A stretch of 38,187 nt of DNA, from assembly GCA_031262525.1 (NCBI GenBank), contig JAISHM010000017.1, positions 1-38,187 of the forward strand, given 5' to 3'. Under the pieces are notes generated by a model. It worked only from the letters and a program-made list of their open reading frames with translations. It ran no database searches and was not told the DNA's origin. Positions 1 through 9,812 of this stretch are shown one piece after another; position 1 is the first letter of the stretch, and every line of letters starts with the position of its first letter. The translations under genes were made by a program, and so were the position numbers. The stretch comes from Rickettsiales bacterium (GTDB lineage Bacteria; Pseudomonadota; Alphaproteobacteria; Rs-D84).

Positions 1-12
1 AAGGATTTTAAT

Positions 13-1083
13 ATGGGTTTCAATTGTGGAATTGTGGGACTGCCGAATGTCGGAAAATCAACTTTGTTTAATGCGCTGACTGCGACCCAGGCGGCGGCGG
101 CGCAAAATTATCCGTTTTGTACAATTGAACCAAATACTGGAAAAATAATTGTCCCAGATGATACACTGCAAAAATTGGCGGCGGCGACTGGCTCTCAAAA
201 AAAAATTCCGGCGCAACTAGAAATAGTTGATATTGCGGGTTTGGTTCGTGGCGCGTCTGCGGGCGAGGGTTTAGGAAATAAATTTTTGGGGCATATTTTG
301 GCAACAGATGCGATTATTCATGTTGTGAGATGTTTTGAAAATGATGATATTGTACATGTAAATGGGAAAATTGACCCTTTGTCTGATATAGATATTATAC
401 AAACAGAATTGATGTTGGCGGACCTGGAAAGTATTGAAAAACAAATTACAGGTTTGACCAAGCGCGCCCGTGGTATGGATAAAGACGCAATAAAATCTTT
501 GGATATGGCGAATAAAATTCGTGATAATTTAATAAATGGTATTGCGGCTGGCTCGGATGGGGCAGTGTTTAATTTATTGACGGCAAAGCCCGTGATTTAT
601 GTTTGTAATGTTGATGAATCATCAGCAAAAACCGGAAATAAATTTTCGGACATGGTTATACAAAAGTTTGGAAAAACAAATCCTGTTTTAATTATTTCAT
701 CACAAATTGAAATGGAAATTGCGCAAATAAAAGACACGTCAGAAAAAGAAATGTTTTTATCTGAATTAGGTTTAACAGAATCTGGTTTGGACCAAGTTAT
801 AAAAACAGGATATAAAACATTGGGATTACAAACTTTTTATACCATTGGGCCCAAGGAAGCGCACGCATGGACAATTATTGTTGGTATGACCGCACCCCAG
901 GCCGCTGGAAAAATACACACTGATTTTGAAAAAGGTTTTATACGCGCAGAGGTTATTCGCCCCGATGATTGGTTAAATTTTGGGGGTGAAGTTGCCGCAA
1001 AAGAAGCGGGAAAAATGCGTCTGGTTGGTCGAGATTATATAATGCAAAATGGTGATATTTGCCATTTCTTGTTTAATAACTAA
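13..1083 (+). CDS. ychF: Redox-regulated ATPase/GTPase YchF (Obg family)
   Basis: Full ORF; G1 motif GLPNVGKSTLFNALT, DIAGLVRGASAGEGLGNKFL, and C-terminal TGS-like FYTIGPKEAHAWTI...RAEVI; SD-like aagga upstream. Confidence 0.97.
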   Translation: MGFNCGIVGLPNVGKSTLFNALTATQAAAAQNYPFCTIEPNTGKIIVPDDTLQKLAAATGSQKKIPAQLEIVDIAGLVRGASAGEGLGNKFLGHILATDAIIHVVRCFENDDIVHVNGKIDPLSDIDIIQTELMLADLESIEKQITGLTKRARGMDKDAIKSLDMANKIRDNLINGIAAGSDGAVFNLLTAKPVIYVCNVDESSAKTGNKFSDMVIQKFGKTNPVLIISSQIEMEIAQIKDTSEKEMFLSELGLTESGLDQVIKTGYKTLGLQTFYTIGPKEAHAWTIIVGMTAPQAAGKIHTDFEKGFIRAEVIRPDDWLNFGGEVAAKEAGKMRLVGRDYIMQNGDICHFLFNN

Positions 1084-2563
1084 ATTTTTCAATTTCATTT
1101 TTGACGCGTTCAATTTCCCGGTCCAGGGCGCGCATTCTTTGTAATCCGTCTGTTGTTAAATCGCGCGCAGTGTCTTTTCGGTCTTGTGTCAGTTGCGTCA
1201 AGTATGTATAAAGTTTTGCAATATCATCAGGGATATCATTTGATGTTTTCTTAGATGTATCTGAAACTTTTGGAATATCAAAATTTACATTTTGCTTTTT
1301 CGCGGTCCATTTGTGCCAGTTATTAAATTTGCGAATATCAAACTCTTTTTTATATTCGCCGCGCAATGTAAAATCAGGAATTTTTTCAATTAAACTTTTT
1401 ATAAATTTTTCTGCCAATGCCCTTCCATTCGGCGTTGCAACAACATAATTTCTATTGGCCAGTTCCCATAGAAAATCAGTCAGTGATTTTGCAGAATCTA
1501 TAATTTTACGCATTTTATTTTCACCACCAACACTGCGCAGAATTTCATCAGGGTCTTTACCACCAGATACAAACGCAAAACGAATATCAGAATTATCGCG
1601 TAAAAACGGCATAGAAATATCCAGTGCGCGTGCCGCAGCCTTTAACCCAGCATTATCACCATCAAAACAAAAAACAATATTACGATTTGATTTTGTTAAA
1701 ATTTGCAGATGTCCCTCGGTTAGTGCGGTCCCCAGTGGCGCGATTGTTTCACCGAATCCGTGGGTTTGCATTTGTATTGCGTCTATTTGACCCTCTACCA
1801 CGATACTGCGGTTTTTTTTGTAAATTTCGTCGCGCGCAAAATTTAATCCAAAAATTGTCGCGCGTTTATGAAACATTTCTGTGTCTGTTGTGTTTATATA
1901 TTTTGGCTCACTCCCATCCAAAGAACGCCCTGAAAAAGCAACAACATTTCCATTTGGATTAAAAATTGGGAACATCAGTCTGTCCCTGAAAAAATCGTAT
2001 GGTCCGTAATCACCATTTCGCACAAGTCCAGTGGCACCTAAATTCACAGCGGGTTGATTTGCGAATTTTGCAGACAATAAATTATTTTTTGGTGCATAGC
2101 CAATTCTGTATTTTTTTATTACTTCATCACCGAATCCCCGTCGCTGGACGTATTCCAGCGCGGCTTTACCAGATTCAGAGTATAATTTTTCCATATAAAA
2201 TTTTGTCGCCGATTCATAAAGTTCCAAATATGATTGTTCGCGTGAAATTTGTTCTGCGCTTTTTGGTTTATAGTCTGGTATTTTAATTCCGGCGATAGAT
2301 GCTAATTCTTTTATTGCATCAACATAATTCATATTTTTATTTTTCATTGTAAATGAGATTATGTCGCCGTGTTCCCCACAACCAAAACAATGATAAAAAC
2401 CTTTTTGTTCATTCACAGAAAAAGATGGTGTTTTTTCATTATGAAATGGGCAACACCCCCACCAATTCGCACCTTTGCGTGTCAAAGGCACTGCGCCACC
2501 CACTATATCAACAATGGATAAACGCTGACGCAATTCGTCGTTAAAATTATTGTCATACGCCAT
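1073..2563 (-). CDS. dnaG: DNA primase
   Basis: N-terminal zinc-binding CPFHNEKTPSFSVNEQKGFYHCFGCGEHGD; TOPRIM region VVEGQIDAIQMQTHGF...CFDGDNAGLKAA; 496 aa with a short C-terminal part. Confidence 0.95.
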   Translation of the reverse strand: MAYDNNFNDELRQRLSIVDIVGGAVPLTRKGANWWGCCPFHNEKTPSFSVNEQKGFYHCFGCGEHGDIISFTMKNKNMNYVDAIKELASIAGIKIPDYKPKSAEQISREQSYLELYESATKFYMEKLYSESGKAALEYVQRRGFGDEVIKKYRIGYAPKNNLLSAKFANQPAVNLGATGLVRNGDYGPYDFFRDRLMFPIFNPNGNVVAFSGRSLDGSEPKYINTTDTEMFHKRATIFGLNFARDEIYKKNRSIVVEGQIDAIQMQTHGFGETIAPLGTALTEGHLQILTKSNRNIVFCFDGDNAGLKAAARALDISMPFLRDNSDIRFAFVSGGKDPDEILRSVGGENKMRKIIDSAKSLTDFLWELANRNYVVATPNGRALAEKFIKSLIEKIPDFTLRGEYKKEFDIRKFNNWHKWTAKKQNVNFDIPKVSDTSKKTSNDIPDDIAKLYTYLTQLTQDRKDTARDLTTDGLQRMRALDREIERVKNEIEKFSY

Positions 2564-2564
2564 T

Positions 2565-4817
2565 TTATTTTTTCTTTTTCCACCGCGCGGTTGGCTTTTT
2601 ATTATTTATTAAATCAACGGCCGTATCCAGGTCTGGTTTTTCTTTGACAGACACATTTACTTTGTTTGATGAAATATATGCGCCATAACGACCAGTTGCA
2701 AAATAAACAATAGGTTTATTAGTTGTTGGATTTATGCCGATTTCTTCGCCCTGGCTTTTTTTACCTTTGTTTTCAATTAAATCACGCGCAATTGCCAATG
2801 TAATTGTGTCCGCAGTATATTGTTTTGCAGGCGCGTTGTTTTTTCCGTCCGACACATAGGGACCAAAACGACCAACACGAAATGTAAATCCGTCACCCAA
2901 CTCCAAGACACCATTTGTAATCGCGCTTGCAGTTTTGTCGTCCGAATTTTCTGATTTTTCATCAGTTATTGTTGTTAAATTTTTTGTATATTTACAGGTT
3001 GGATAATTGCTGCACGCCAAGAAAGCACCATATTTTGACACTTTTAATTCTAACTTTCCATTCTTGCAAACAGGGCAAGAATCATCACCATCTGGAAATA
3101 AGTGTTTGTGTAAAGTATTATTTATTTCATTCATTACATCAGGATTTGGAACCGCAGCAGCATTCGCAACCAATGGTGAAAACGCCGACCAAAATGCATT
3201 CATTGCTGGTAGTTTTTTTGTTTCCCCGTTTGCAACATCGTCCAGTGTATCTTCTGTTTTTGCAGTGAAATTTACATCAACAATATCTGTAAAGTATTTT
3301 TGTAAGAATGCTGTCAGCAACCAACCGCTGGGGGTTGGAAAGAAACGATGTTTTTCATTTTTTACATATTCGCGTTCAACAATTGTTCCCATAATAGATG
3401 AATATGTTGATGGTCGCCCTATTCCTAATTCCTCTAACTTTTTAATCAGAGACGCTTCGGAATATCTGGGTGGTGGCATTGTGAAATGTTGTTCTGGTAA
3501 TAATTTTATAATTTCAATTTTATCGCCAATATTCATCAGTGGTAATTTTGATTCATTGTTTTCATCTGTATCGTCGTCGGTCCCCTCGACATACACTTTC
3601 AAAAATCCGTCAAATGTGCGCGTCGTTCCAACCGTGTGAAAAATCGCGGGAGCCTTATCTGTTTTTATATCAAGAGAAACCGAATCAAATTCCGCATTGG
3701 TCATTTGACATGCCATTGTGCGTTTCCAAATTAAATCATAAAGTTTTTGTCCATCCCCGTCACCTGCGCTTGATATTTTTGCGTCTGTTGGACGAATTGC
3801 TTCGTGTGCCTCTTGGGCATTTTTTGATTTTGTTGTATAAATGTTTGGTGCTTTCGGTAAAAATTTATCACCATATTCAGATTTAATAACATCGCGAATT
3901 TGTGATACAGCGTCCGTTGATAGGTTTGTCGAATCTGTGCGGATATATGTAATCAGTCCAGCCTCGTATAGTTTTTGTGCCGCGGATGATGTGCGACGCG
4001 CCGAAAAATAAAGTTTTCGCGCCGCTTCCTGTTGCAGTGTTGATGTTGTAAATGGTGCCGCAGGTTTGCGCGATGTTTTCTTTTTATCTAATGCAACCAC
4101 AGCCGCAGGTATAATAGGGTCGCCAATTTGTTTTATAATTGTATCAACCGATTTAGAATTTTCCAATGTAAGTTTTTCAATTTTTTTATCCGCAAAGTTT
4201 GTCAGCCTTGCATTAAATCCATTACAATCGGCGTCCAGCGACCAGTATTCAACCGGATTAAATGCTTCTATTTCCATTTCCCTGGCAACGACCAAGGCAA
4301 CAGCCACAGATTGAACGCGACCCGCACTGCGTCCCATATTTTTACGCCACAGGACTGGCGATAACTTAAACCCAATCAGATAATCCAGAACGCGCCGCAC
4401 CAGATACGCATCAACCAAATTCTGGTCAATTTCGCGCGGGTTCTTAATTGCATCCGTAATTGCTTTTCTTGTGATTTCATTAAACGCAACACGATACACA
4501 GGTTTATTTTTTAATAATTTTTTCTGTTGCATTATTTCCAACAGATGCCAGGAAATTGCCTCTCCCTCGCGGTCGGGATCAGACGCCAAATATACAGCGT
4601 CCGCAGATTTTACCGCGTCCATAATCAGTTTTAGTTGTTTTTCTTTACCAGGCATAATTTGCCATTTCATATCAAAATCATTGTCTGTATCCACACTGCC
4701 GTCTGAGGCGACCAGGTCGCGAATATGACCAATTGACGCAATAACACGCCATCCATCCCCCAAGTATTTTTCAATTGTTTTGGCCTTGGCCGGTGATTCC
4801 ACGATAAGCAAATTCAT
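2565..4817 (-). CDS. topA: DNA topoisomerase I
   Basis: N-terminal TOPRIM MNLLIVESPAKAKTIEKYLG; active-site context EAGLITYIRTDSTNLS; C-terminal four-Cys zinc motif CPVCKNGKLELKVSKYGAFLACSNYPTC. Confidence 0.97.
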   Translation of the reverse strand: MNLLIVESPAKAKTIEKYLGDGWRVIASIGHIRDLVASDGSVDTDNDFDMKWQIMPGKEKQLKLIMDAVKSADAVYLASDPDREGEAISWHLLEIMQQKKLLKNKPVYRVAFNEITRKAITDAIKNPREIDQNLVDAYLVRRVLDYLIGFKLSPVLWRKNMGRSAGRVQSVAVALVVAREMEIEAFNPVEYWSLDADCNGFNARLTNFADKKIEKLTLENSKSVDTIIKQIGDPIIPAAVVALDKKKTSRKPAAPFTTSTLQQEAARKLYFSARRTSSAAQKLYEAGLITYIRTDSTNLSTDAVSQIRDVIKSEYGDKFLPKAPNIYTTKSKNAQEAHEAIRPTDAKISSAGDGDGQKLYDLIWKRTMACQMTNAEFDSVSLDIKTDKAPAIFHTVGTTRTFDGFLKVYVEGTDDDTDENNESKLPLMNIGDKIEIIKLLPEQHFTMPPPRYSEASLIKKLEELGIGRPSTYSSIMGTIVEREYVKNEKHRFFPTPSGWLLTAFLQKYFTDIVDVNFTAKTEDTLDDVANGETKKLPAMNAFWSAFSPLVANAAAVPNPDVMNEINNTLHKHLFPDGDDSCPVCKNGKLELKVSKYGAFLACSNYPTCKYTKNLTTITDEKSENSDDKTASAITNGVLELGDGFTFRVGRFGPYVSDGKNNAPAKQYTADTITLAIARDLIENKGKKSQGEEIGINPTTNKPIVYFATGRYGAYISSNKVNVSVKEKPDLDTAVDLINNKKPTARWKKKK

Positions 4818-4820
4818 AAT

Positions 4821-6002
4821 TTATGTCCCCTTGGCGGATAGTTGTTGATTTTTATTTATATGCGCGCTTTGTGCCAAACCAAACCCAAACATCAGTGATA
4901 ACAGCGAACTGCCCCCAAATGACATCAGGGGCAATGGAACCCCAACAGTCGGCATTAAACCCAAAACCATAGATATATTTATAAAATAATAAACAAAGAA
5001 ATTCAACATAAATCCAAAACACAGCAATTGTCCAAATCTGTTTCGTGATGTTTTTGCAATCCAAAACAAGACCGCGATAATCGCAGAATAAATCAGTAAT
5101 AATATAAAACTGCCAACAAAACCCAATTCTTCACCGAACATTGCAAAGATAAAATCAGTTTGTTTTTCGGGTAAAAATGACAAATGACTTTGTGTTCCCC
5201 CCAGATACCCCTTGCCAATAATTCCCCCACTGCCGAATGCTATTTTTGATTGGTTTATTTGGTATCCAGCGCCAGACGGGTCGCTGTCGGGATTTATAAA
5301 TGTTATTATGCGCTGTCTCTGATAATCGTGTAATCCGCCATACCAAATCATTGGCGCGCATAACAAACCGATAACTCCGGCGATTAAAAACCATTTTTTG
5401 TGCGCGCCAACAATCCAAAAAAATCCGATTGTGATAAACATCAGTGATAGCGCTGTCCCCAAATCAGGTTGTATTACTATAAATATAAATGGCACCAATA
5501 ACATTAAAATAGGAATTAAATAATTTCTGAATTTTGATAAATCAACCGAGTTTTGCCATGCAAAATAACGCGCCAACGCAATCACTAATGCAATTTTTAT
5601 AAATTCTGATGGTTGAATATGAAATACACCTATGTCCAGCCATCTTTGCGCGCCCATACCTGTATGCCCGATAAAAGACACCATAATAATTAGAATAACC
5701 GCCGTGCCATAAATTAAATATGAATTTTTCAGCCATGTTTTTATATTCGCAAAGGCGGCAATAAAAAAAGCAACAAACCCCAACCCTATCTTACCCAGTT
5801 GTGATAATGCGTATGGACGCCATCCACCAAATCCATTACATACGCCCGTATTATCACATATTGGGCGACCCGCAGAATATAGCGAAATCACAGACAGAAT
5901 TAAAACCATACACATTAGCGCAAATAGAGGCCATGAAAACCCGCTCAATTTTTGGGTAAAACTGATATTATCTGCGCGCGAAAATCGTGTTTGTGTTGTC
6001 AT
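4821..6002 (-). CDS. mrdB: Rod-shape-determining SEDS glycosyltransferase RodA
   Basis: Polytopic SEDS protein with GAQRWLDIGVFHIQPSEFIKIALV and QTDFIFAMFGEELGFVGS; next to PBP2. Confidence 0.95.
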   Translation of the reverse strand: MTTQTRFSRADNISFTQKLSGFSWPLFALMCMVLILSVISLYSAGRPICDNTGVCNGFGGWRPYALSQLGKIGLGFVAFFIAAFANIKTWLKNSYLIYGTAVILIIMVSFIGHTGMGAQRWLDIGVFHIQPSEFIKIALVIALARYFAWQNSVDLSKFRNYLIPILMLLVPFIFIVIQPDLGTALSLMFITIGFFWIVGAHKKWFLIAGVIGLLCAPMIWYGGLHDYQRQRIITFINPDSDPSGAGYQINQSKIAFGSGGIIGKGYLGGTQSHLSFLPEKQTDFIFAMFGEELGFVGSFILLLIYSAIIAVLFWIAKTSRNRFGQLLCFGFMLNFFVYYFINISMVLGLMPTVGVPLPLMSFGGSSLLSLMFGFGLAQSAHINKNQQLSAKGT

Positions 6003-7780
6003 TATTGTAATGCCTCTTTCATAACGCGCGCTGCTGCGCGCGCCGCAATTCCGCTGCCACCAGCGTGTTCAGTAATTATAGCAACCGCATATTTAGGATT
6101 ATTTATTGGCGCCAAACCAACAAACAATCCGTGATTTCGCTGTTCCCATGCCAATTGCTCATTCGTTTTAACACCTGATTTACGCTCTGCCATACTGATT
6201 CTGCGTACCTGGGCGGTACCTGTTTTCCCACCCATATCCGGACAAATTAAACCAGCGCCGTATGCAGTTCCATTTTTTCCAGTAACCCTACGCAATCCGT
6301 TCATTACGATTTTTATGTTTTTTGGGTTTAATCCCAAGTCTGGGGTCTGGGGTCTGGGGGCCGAGGTATCCAAGATTAAATTCGGAATAATTTCACGACC
6401 AGTTGCCGCACGCGCACCCATAACCGCCAATTGAAGGCAGTTAGTTAAAATATAACCCTGACCAATTCCAGAAATAATTGTATCCCCATGCACCCATGAC
6501 GCGCGTATATTTTTCTTTTTCCATTCCCTGTTGGGAATAACCCCTGCCATCTCACGTGGTAATAAATTTAATAGTTTTTGACCCAACCCCAATTTTTCCG
6601 CCATAGATTTTATGGGATTTATACCAATTTTTAACGCCAACTGATAAAAGTAAATATCACAGGAATGTTCCAGCGCTCCTTCTAAATCAACCCAGCCATG
6701 ACCCTTCTTTTCCCAACAATGATAAATATGTTTTCCATACTCCCAATCACCATCACAATATATTTTTTCTTTTCCTGTGATTGCGCCGGATTCTAATGCA
6801 GCCAACGCAACAACAATCTTAAAGGTAGAACCAGGTGGGTATAAACCTTCTATACTTTTATTCATAAAAGGTTTTAACTTGTTTTTTAATAATTCTTCCA
6901 TATATTCTGGCCCGTCCAGAGAACGAAATATATTTGCATCAAACGATGGTGCTGATGCAATTGCAATTATATCCCCAGTCGCGCATTCAATCATAACACC
7001 ACAGCCAGCGCCATGTTCGGACAATTCTTCTTCCATTTTCTTTTGCACATTCGCACGTAAAGTAGTTTGCAGGTTTTTTCCATTGGTTGGCGCAATTCTT
7101 TGTTCTTTGTTTGTGTCTATGACGCGCCCCAGTGCGTCTGTATGTGTAATAATTTGTCCGGGCGTCCCAGATAATTTTTCGTTAAAAATTTTTTCCAACC
7201 CCGCAATCCCAGACATAATAAAGGGTGATGTAATTGCCATTCTTACTGTGCGGTTGTCTTCGTCATTACCAACATAACCAACTGTGTGTGCGGCGATACC
7301 CTCACCTGGATATTTTCGCGCCAGTCCCGGCTCGGTATATAATCCCGCGATATTTAATGCTTTTAATTTTACCAGTTGCGACCATTTTATACTATCGCGT
7401 AAAATCACAGGTTGAAATCTGCGATTACGTGTAATTTTATTTTGTATTTTTGTAATTTCTTTATCTGATAATTTTAATTCATCACGCACTGCATCTAAAA
7501 CAACCGCCACATCATCACATTCATTTGGAATAATAAATACACGATAAATTGCGTCATCGCGTGCTAATACAGCCCCGTCCCTATCCAAAATTCGTCCGCG
7601 CACGGGCGGGTCAATTATTATACGTGTTGAATTATTCTGGGATAAATTATGATATTTTTTGTAATTAAAAATTTGCAATTGCATCATGCGTAATAATAAT
7701 ACACCGGTCAGCACCGCCCCGCCAGTCAGAAACAGCGCGCTGCGTCGGTCAAATGTTGCGGCTATTTCTTTGTCCAGCAT
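6002..7780 (-). CDS. mrdA: Penicillin-binding protein 2 (elongasome transpeptidase)
   Basis: SxxK YPPGSTFKIVVALAALESG, KTGTAQVR; start set to MLDKEIAATFDRR at 7780, preceded by agaggg SD, rather than the ORF-track start at 7852. Confidence 0.95.
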   Translation of the reverse strand: MLDKEIAATFDRRSALFLTGGAVLTGVLLLRMMQLQIFNYKKYHNLSQNNSTRIIIDPPVRGRILDRDGAVLARDDAIYRVFIIPNECDDVAVVLDAVRDELKLSDKEITKIQNKITRNRRFQPVILRDSIKWSQLVKLKALNIAGLYTEPGLARKYPGEGIAAHTVGYVGNDEDNRTVRMAITSPFIMSGIAGLEKIFNEKLSGTPGQIITHTDALGRVIDTNKEQRIAPTNGKNLQTTLRANVQKKMEEELSEHGAGCGVMIECATGDIIAIASAPSFDANIFRSLDGPEYMEELLKNKLKPFMNKSIEGLYPPGSTFKIVVALAALESGAITGKEKIYCDGDWEYGKHIYHCWEKKGHGWVDLEGALEHSCDIYFYQLALKIGINPIKSMAEKLGLGQKLLNLLPREMAGVIPNREWKKKNIRASWVHGDTIISGIGQGYILTNCLQLAVMGARAATGREIIPNLILDTSAPRPQTPDLGLNPKNIKIVMNGLRRVTGKNGTAYGAGLICPDMGGKTGTAQVRRISMAERKSGVKTNEQLAWEQRNHGLFVGLAPINNPKYAVAIITEHAGGSGIAARAAARVMKEALQ

Positions 7781-8226
7781 ATCACCCTCTGAAATAAATA
7801 AGTTATTGGTAAATACAAAGCAGCAGTAATTATAAACACCCACGCGCCCCACAATAATGGGATAAATGATGATGTTTGAAACATATCCCAGATGCTAATC
7901 ATAATCACACCCGCGCCAATAAAACACATAAATAAATAGATACCACGCATTTTTTGCATATATGGATTTATAATATTTTGTAAATTTATCACACCATAAA
8001 AAACACAAAATAAAATAGTCCATAACAAAGTAGTATTAAAATTTATATCCAGCAAAAAACAACCCAAGATTGCCATTGGAATAAATTCTGTGCGTCCAAG
8101 AAATACAGAATAATAAAACACAGGAATCATCACTAAAATTCCGCCCGGATTAAAAAAATTTGATGTTAAACGCCACAAAAAAATTGTGGCAAAAAAAGGT
8201 AATAAGATATTTATAACTTTTTTCAT
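7762..8226 (-). CDS. mreD: Rod-shape-determining protein MreD
   Basis: Small polytopic protein between mreC and mrdA; start set to MKKVINILLPFF at 8226, giving an ATGA overlap with mreC. Confidence 0.85.
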   Translation of the reverse strand: MKKVINILLPFFATIFLWRLTSNFFNPGGILVMIPVFYYSVFLGRTEFIPMAILGCFLLDINFNTTLLWTILFCVFYGVINLQNIINPYMQKMRGIYLFMCFIGAGVIMISIWDMFQTSSFIPLLWGAWVFIITAALYLPITYLFQRVICWTKK

Positions 8227-9029
8227 TTTATTAAAACTATCGCGGTTGGTCCTGTTTTTGCGCCGATTGCGATTGGTACCGATTTTGTGCTGTCCCATTT
8301 TTTGATTTTTCCAATTGGCAGACCATCGGGTAAGTTTCCGCCCGCCGACGAGGATAAAATTGAAATACCAATTGTTGGGGTAAATTCCTGGTCGCTGAAT
8401 AACTCAATCACAGGGGTATCCCCGCCGCGTCCGCGTAAAAATCCCATAACATCGGTACCAGATACACGCACTGGGATATTAGAATTATTATCTGTAATAC
8501 CACGGACATTCGCATAATTATCATTCGTGTCTAATACAATACCAATTAAAAAACCATCTATGGATAATACTGGGGCCCCATTGTGAATCCCAGAGTTTTT
8601 ACCATGGTCCAAAACAAACATATTGGACGAAAATAAGTTATTTTTATAAATTACATTTGTAAAAACCGCATTTTTGCCAATAGAATTACGTGCATCCAAC
8701 AGCCCCAATAATCTTTGATTTTCGGCCGCCAGTGGCGCGCAAGCAGTTTGTAGTCTTTCCAGTTCAATTACACGGGCGCGCAATTCCTTATTCTCTGCGC
8801 GGATTCCACTGCGTACGCGTATATTTTTAGCCAGTTTTCCAAACGCACGCACCGGCCATGTTATTCCGTCCCCGATTGTGCGCGCAACAGGTGTTAAAAA
8901 ATCAGATGCCGAATTTACCAGGGAATAATTAGGTTTCCCCAAAAAAATATATAAAATCAGCGCCAAAGCCAGGCAAAATATAATACTTGCTTGGATTTTT
9001 CGGACAAATTTGTGGTGTGTGTTCTTCAT
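8223..9029 (-). CDS. mreC: Rod-shape-determining protein MreC
   Basis: N-terminal TM, coiled coil (RAENKELRARVIELERLQ), MreC core VLDHGKNSGIHNGAPVLSIDGFLIGIV. Confidence 0.93.
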   Translation of the reverse strand: MKNTHHKFVRKIQASIIFCLALALILYIFLGKPNYSLVNSASDFLTPVARTIGDGITWPVRAFGKLAKNIRVRSGIRAENKELRARVIELERLQTACAPLAAENQRLLGLLDARNSIGKNAVFTNVIYKNNLFSSNMFVLDHGKNSGIHNGAPVLSIDGFLIGIVLDTNDNYANVRGITDNNSNIPVRVSGTDVMGFLRGRGGDTPVIELFSDQEFTPTIGISILSSSAGGNLPDGLPIGKIKKWDSTKSVPIAIGAKTGPTAIVLIK

Positions 9030-9157
9030 TTCGTCCCCAGTTTAACATTATAATTTTAATTTTCTACAATTTTCTTGATTTTACAAAAAAATATGTCAGA
9101 ATGGGGATACTATCGCGGCACAGGCATGCCCAGATAGAGAAAAACAGGAGACTGAAA

Positions 9158-9364
9158 ATGCCAAAAATGAAAACTAAATCGTACCTGAAAAAGCGTGCGA
9201 CAATGACGGCGACCGGTAAAATTCGTGTTGCCCGAAACAGCCACAAGAAACGCCTGCGTGTAAAATCGGCCCGTGCAAATAACCAGGGGTCTAAACCGCA
9301 ATATCTGAACGAAAATATGGTCGGCCAGGTTAAAATTATGGCCCCGTATGGATTAAAAAAATAA
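9158..9364 (+). CDS. rpmI: 50S ribosomal protein L35 (bL35)
   Basis: MPKMKTKSYLKKRATMTATGKIRVARNSHKKRL; start at 9158 preceded by caggag SD; adjacent to rplT. Confidence 0.96.
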   Translation: MPKMKTKSYLKKRATMTATGKIRVARNSHKKRLRVKSARANNQGSKPQYLNENMVGQVKIMAPYGLKK

Positions 9365-9375
9365 AGGTGTGAATT

Positions 9376-9741
9376 ATGGCAAGGGTAAAACGCGGGACAA
9401 CCGTTAAACAAAAACATAAAAAAATTCTGGCGCGCGCATCGGGTTATTTGGGGCGTCATTCATCAACTTATCGTGCGGCGCGCGAAAAAACAGAAAAGGC
9501 GGGTCAGTATGCGTATCGCGACAGACGTGTTCGCAAACGCGACTTTCGTTCTTTGTGGATTGTGCGCATCAACGCGGCGGTGCGTCCGCATGGCCTTACC
9601 TATTCGCGGTTTATGAACGGCCTTAAAAAGGCAGGGATTACACTGGATAGAAAGGTTTTGGCGGAAATGGCGTATGTCGGGGACGCAAATTTTGCGGGCC
9701 TGATTGAAACCGCAAAACGATTTATCACGACTGACAAATAA
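9376..9741 (+). CDS. rplT: 50S ribosomal protein L20 (bL20)
   Basis: [68 protein letters not shown]. Confidence 0.98.
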   Translation: MARVKRGTTVKQKHKKILARASGYLGRHSSTYRAAREKTEKAGQYAYRDRRVRKRDFRSLWIVRINAAVRPHGLTYSRFMNGLKKAGITLDRKVLAEMAYVGDANFAGLIETAKRFITTDK

Positions 9742-9742
9742 A

Positions 9743-9770
9743 TTGCCGGCGTGGTTTTTTGTGATATAAT
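9743..9770 (+). promoter_or_regulatory. Candidate pheST promoter: TTGCCG, 16 bp, extended -10 TGaTATAAT
   Basis: TTGCCG at 9743-9748; TG at 9762-9763; TATAAT at 9765-9770. Confidence 0.6.
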
Positions 9771-9800
9771 AAAACCCGTCGCAAGATGGGTTTTATTTTT
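9768..9800 (+). terminator. Intrinsic terminator downstream of rplT
   Basis: Perfect 10-bp stem AATAAAACCC/GGGTTTTATT (9768-9777, 9788-9797), 10-nt loop, then T-rich sequence. Confidence 0.7.
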
Positions 9801-9812
9801 TAGGAATTTAAT

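Noticed and set aside
3007-3639. 210-aa plus-strand ORF inside topA
   Set aside because: Antisense to a full-length conserved gene; translation has no recognisable motif and is a shadow of the coding frame.
7762-7852. Longer mrdA start in the ORF track (MGRVGVYNYCC...)
   Set aside because: Extension overlaps mreD and lacks an SD; MLDKEIAATFDRR at 7780 has a good SD and a typical PBP2 N-terminus.
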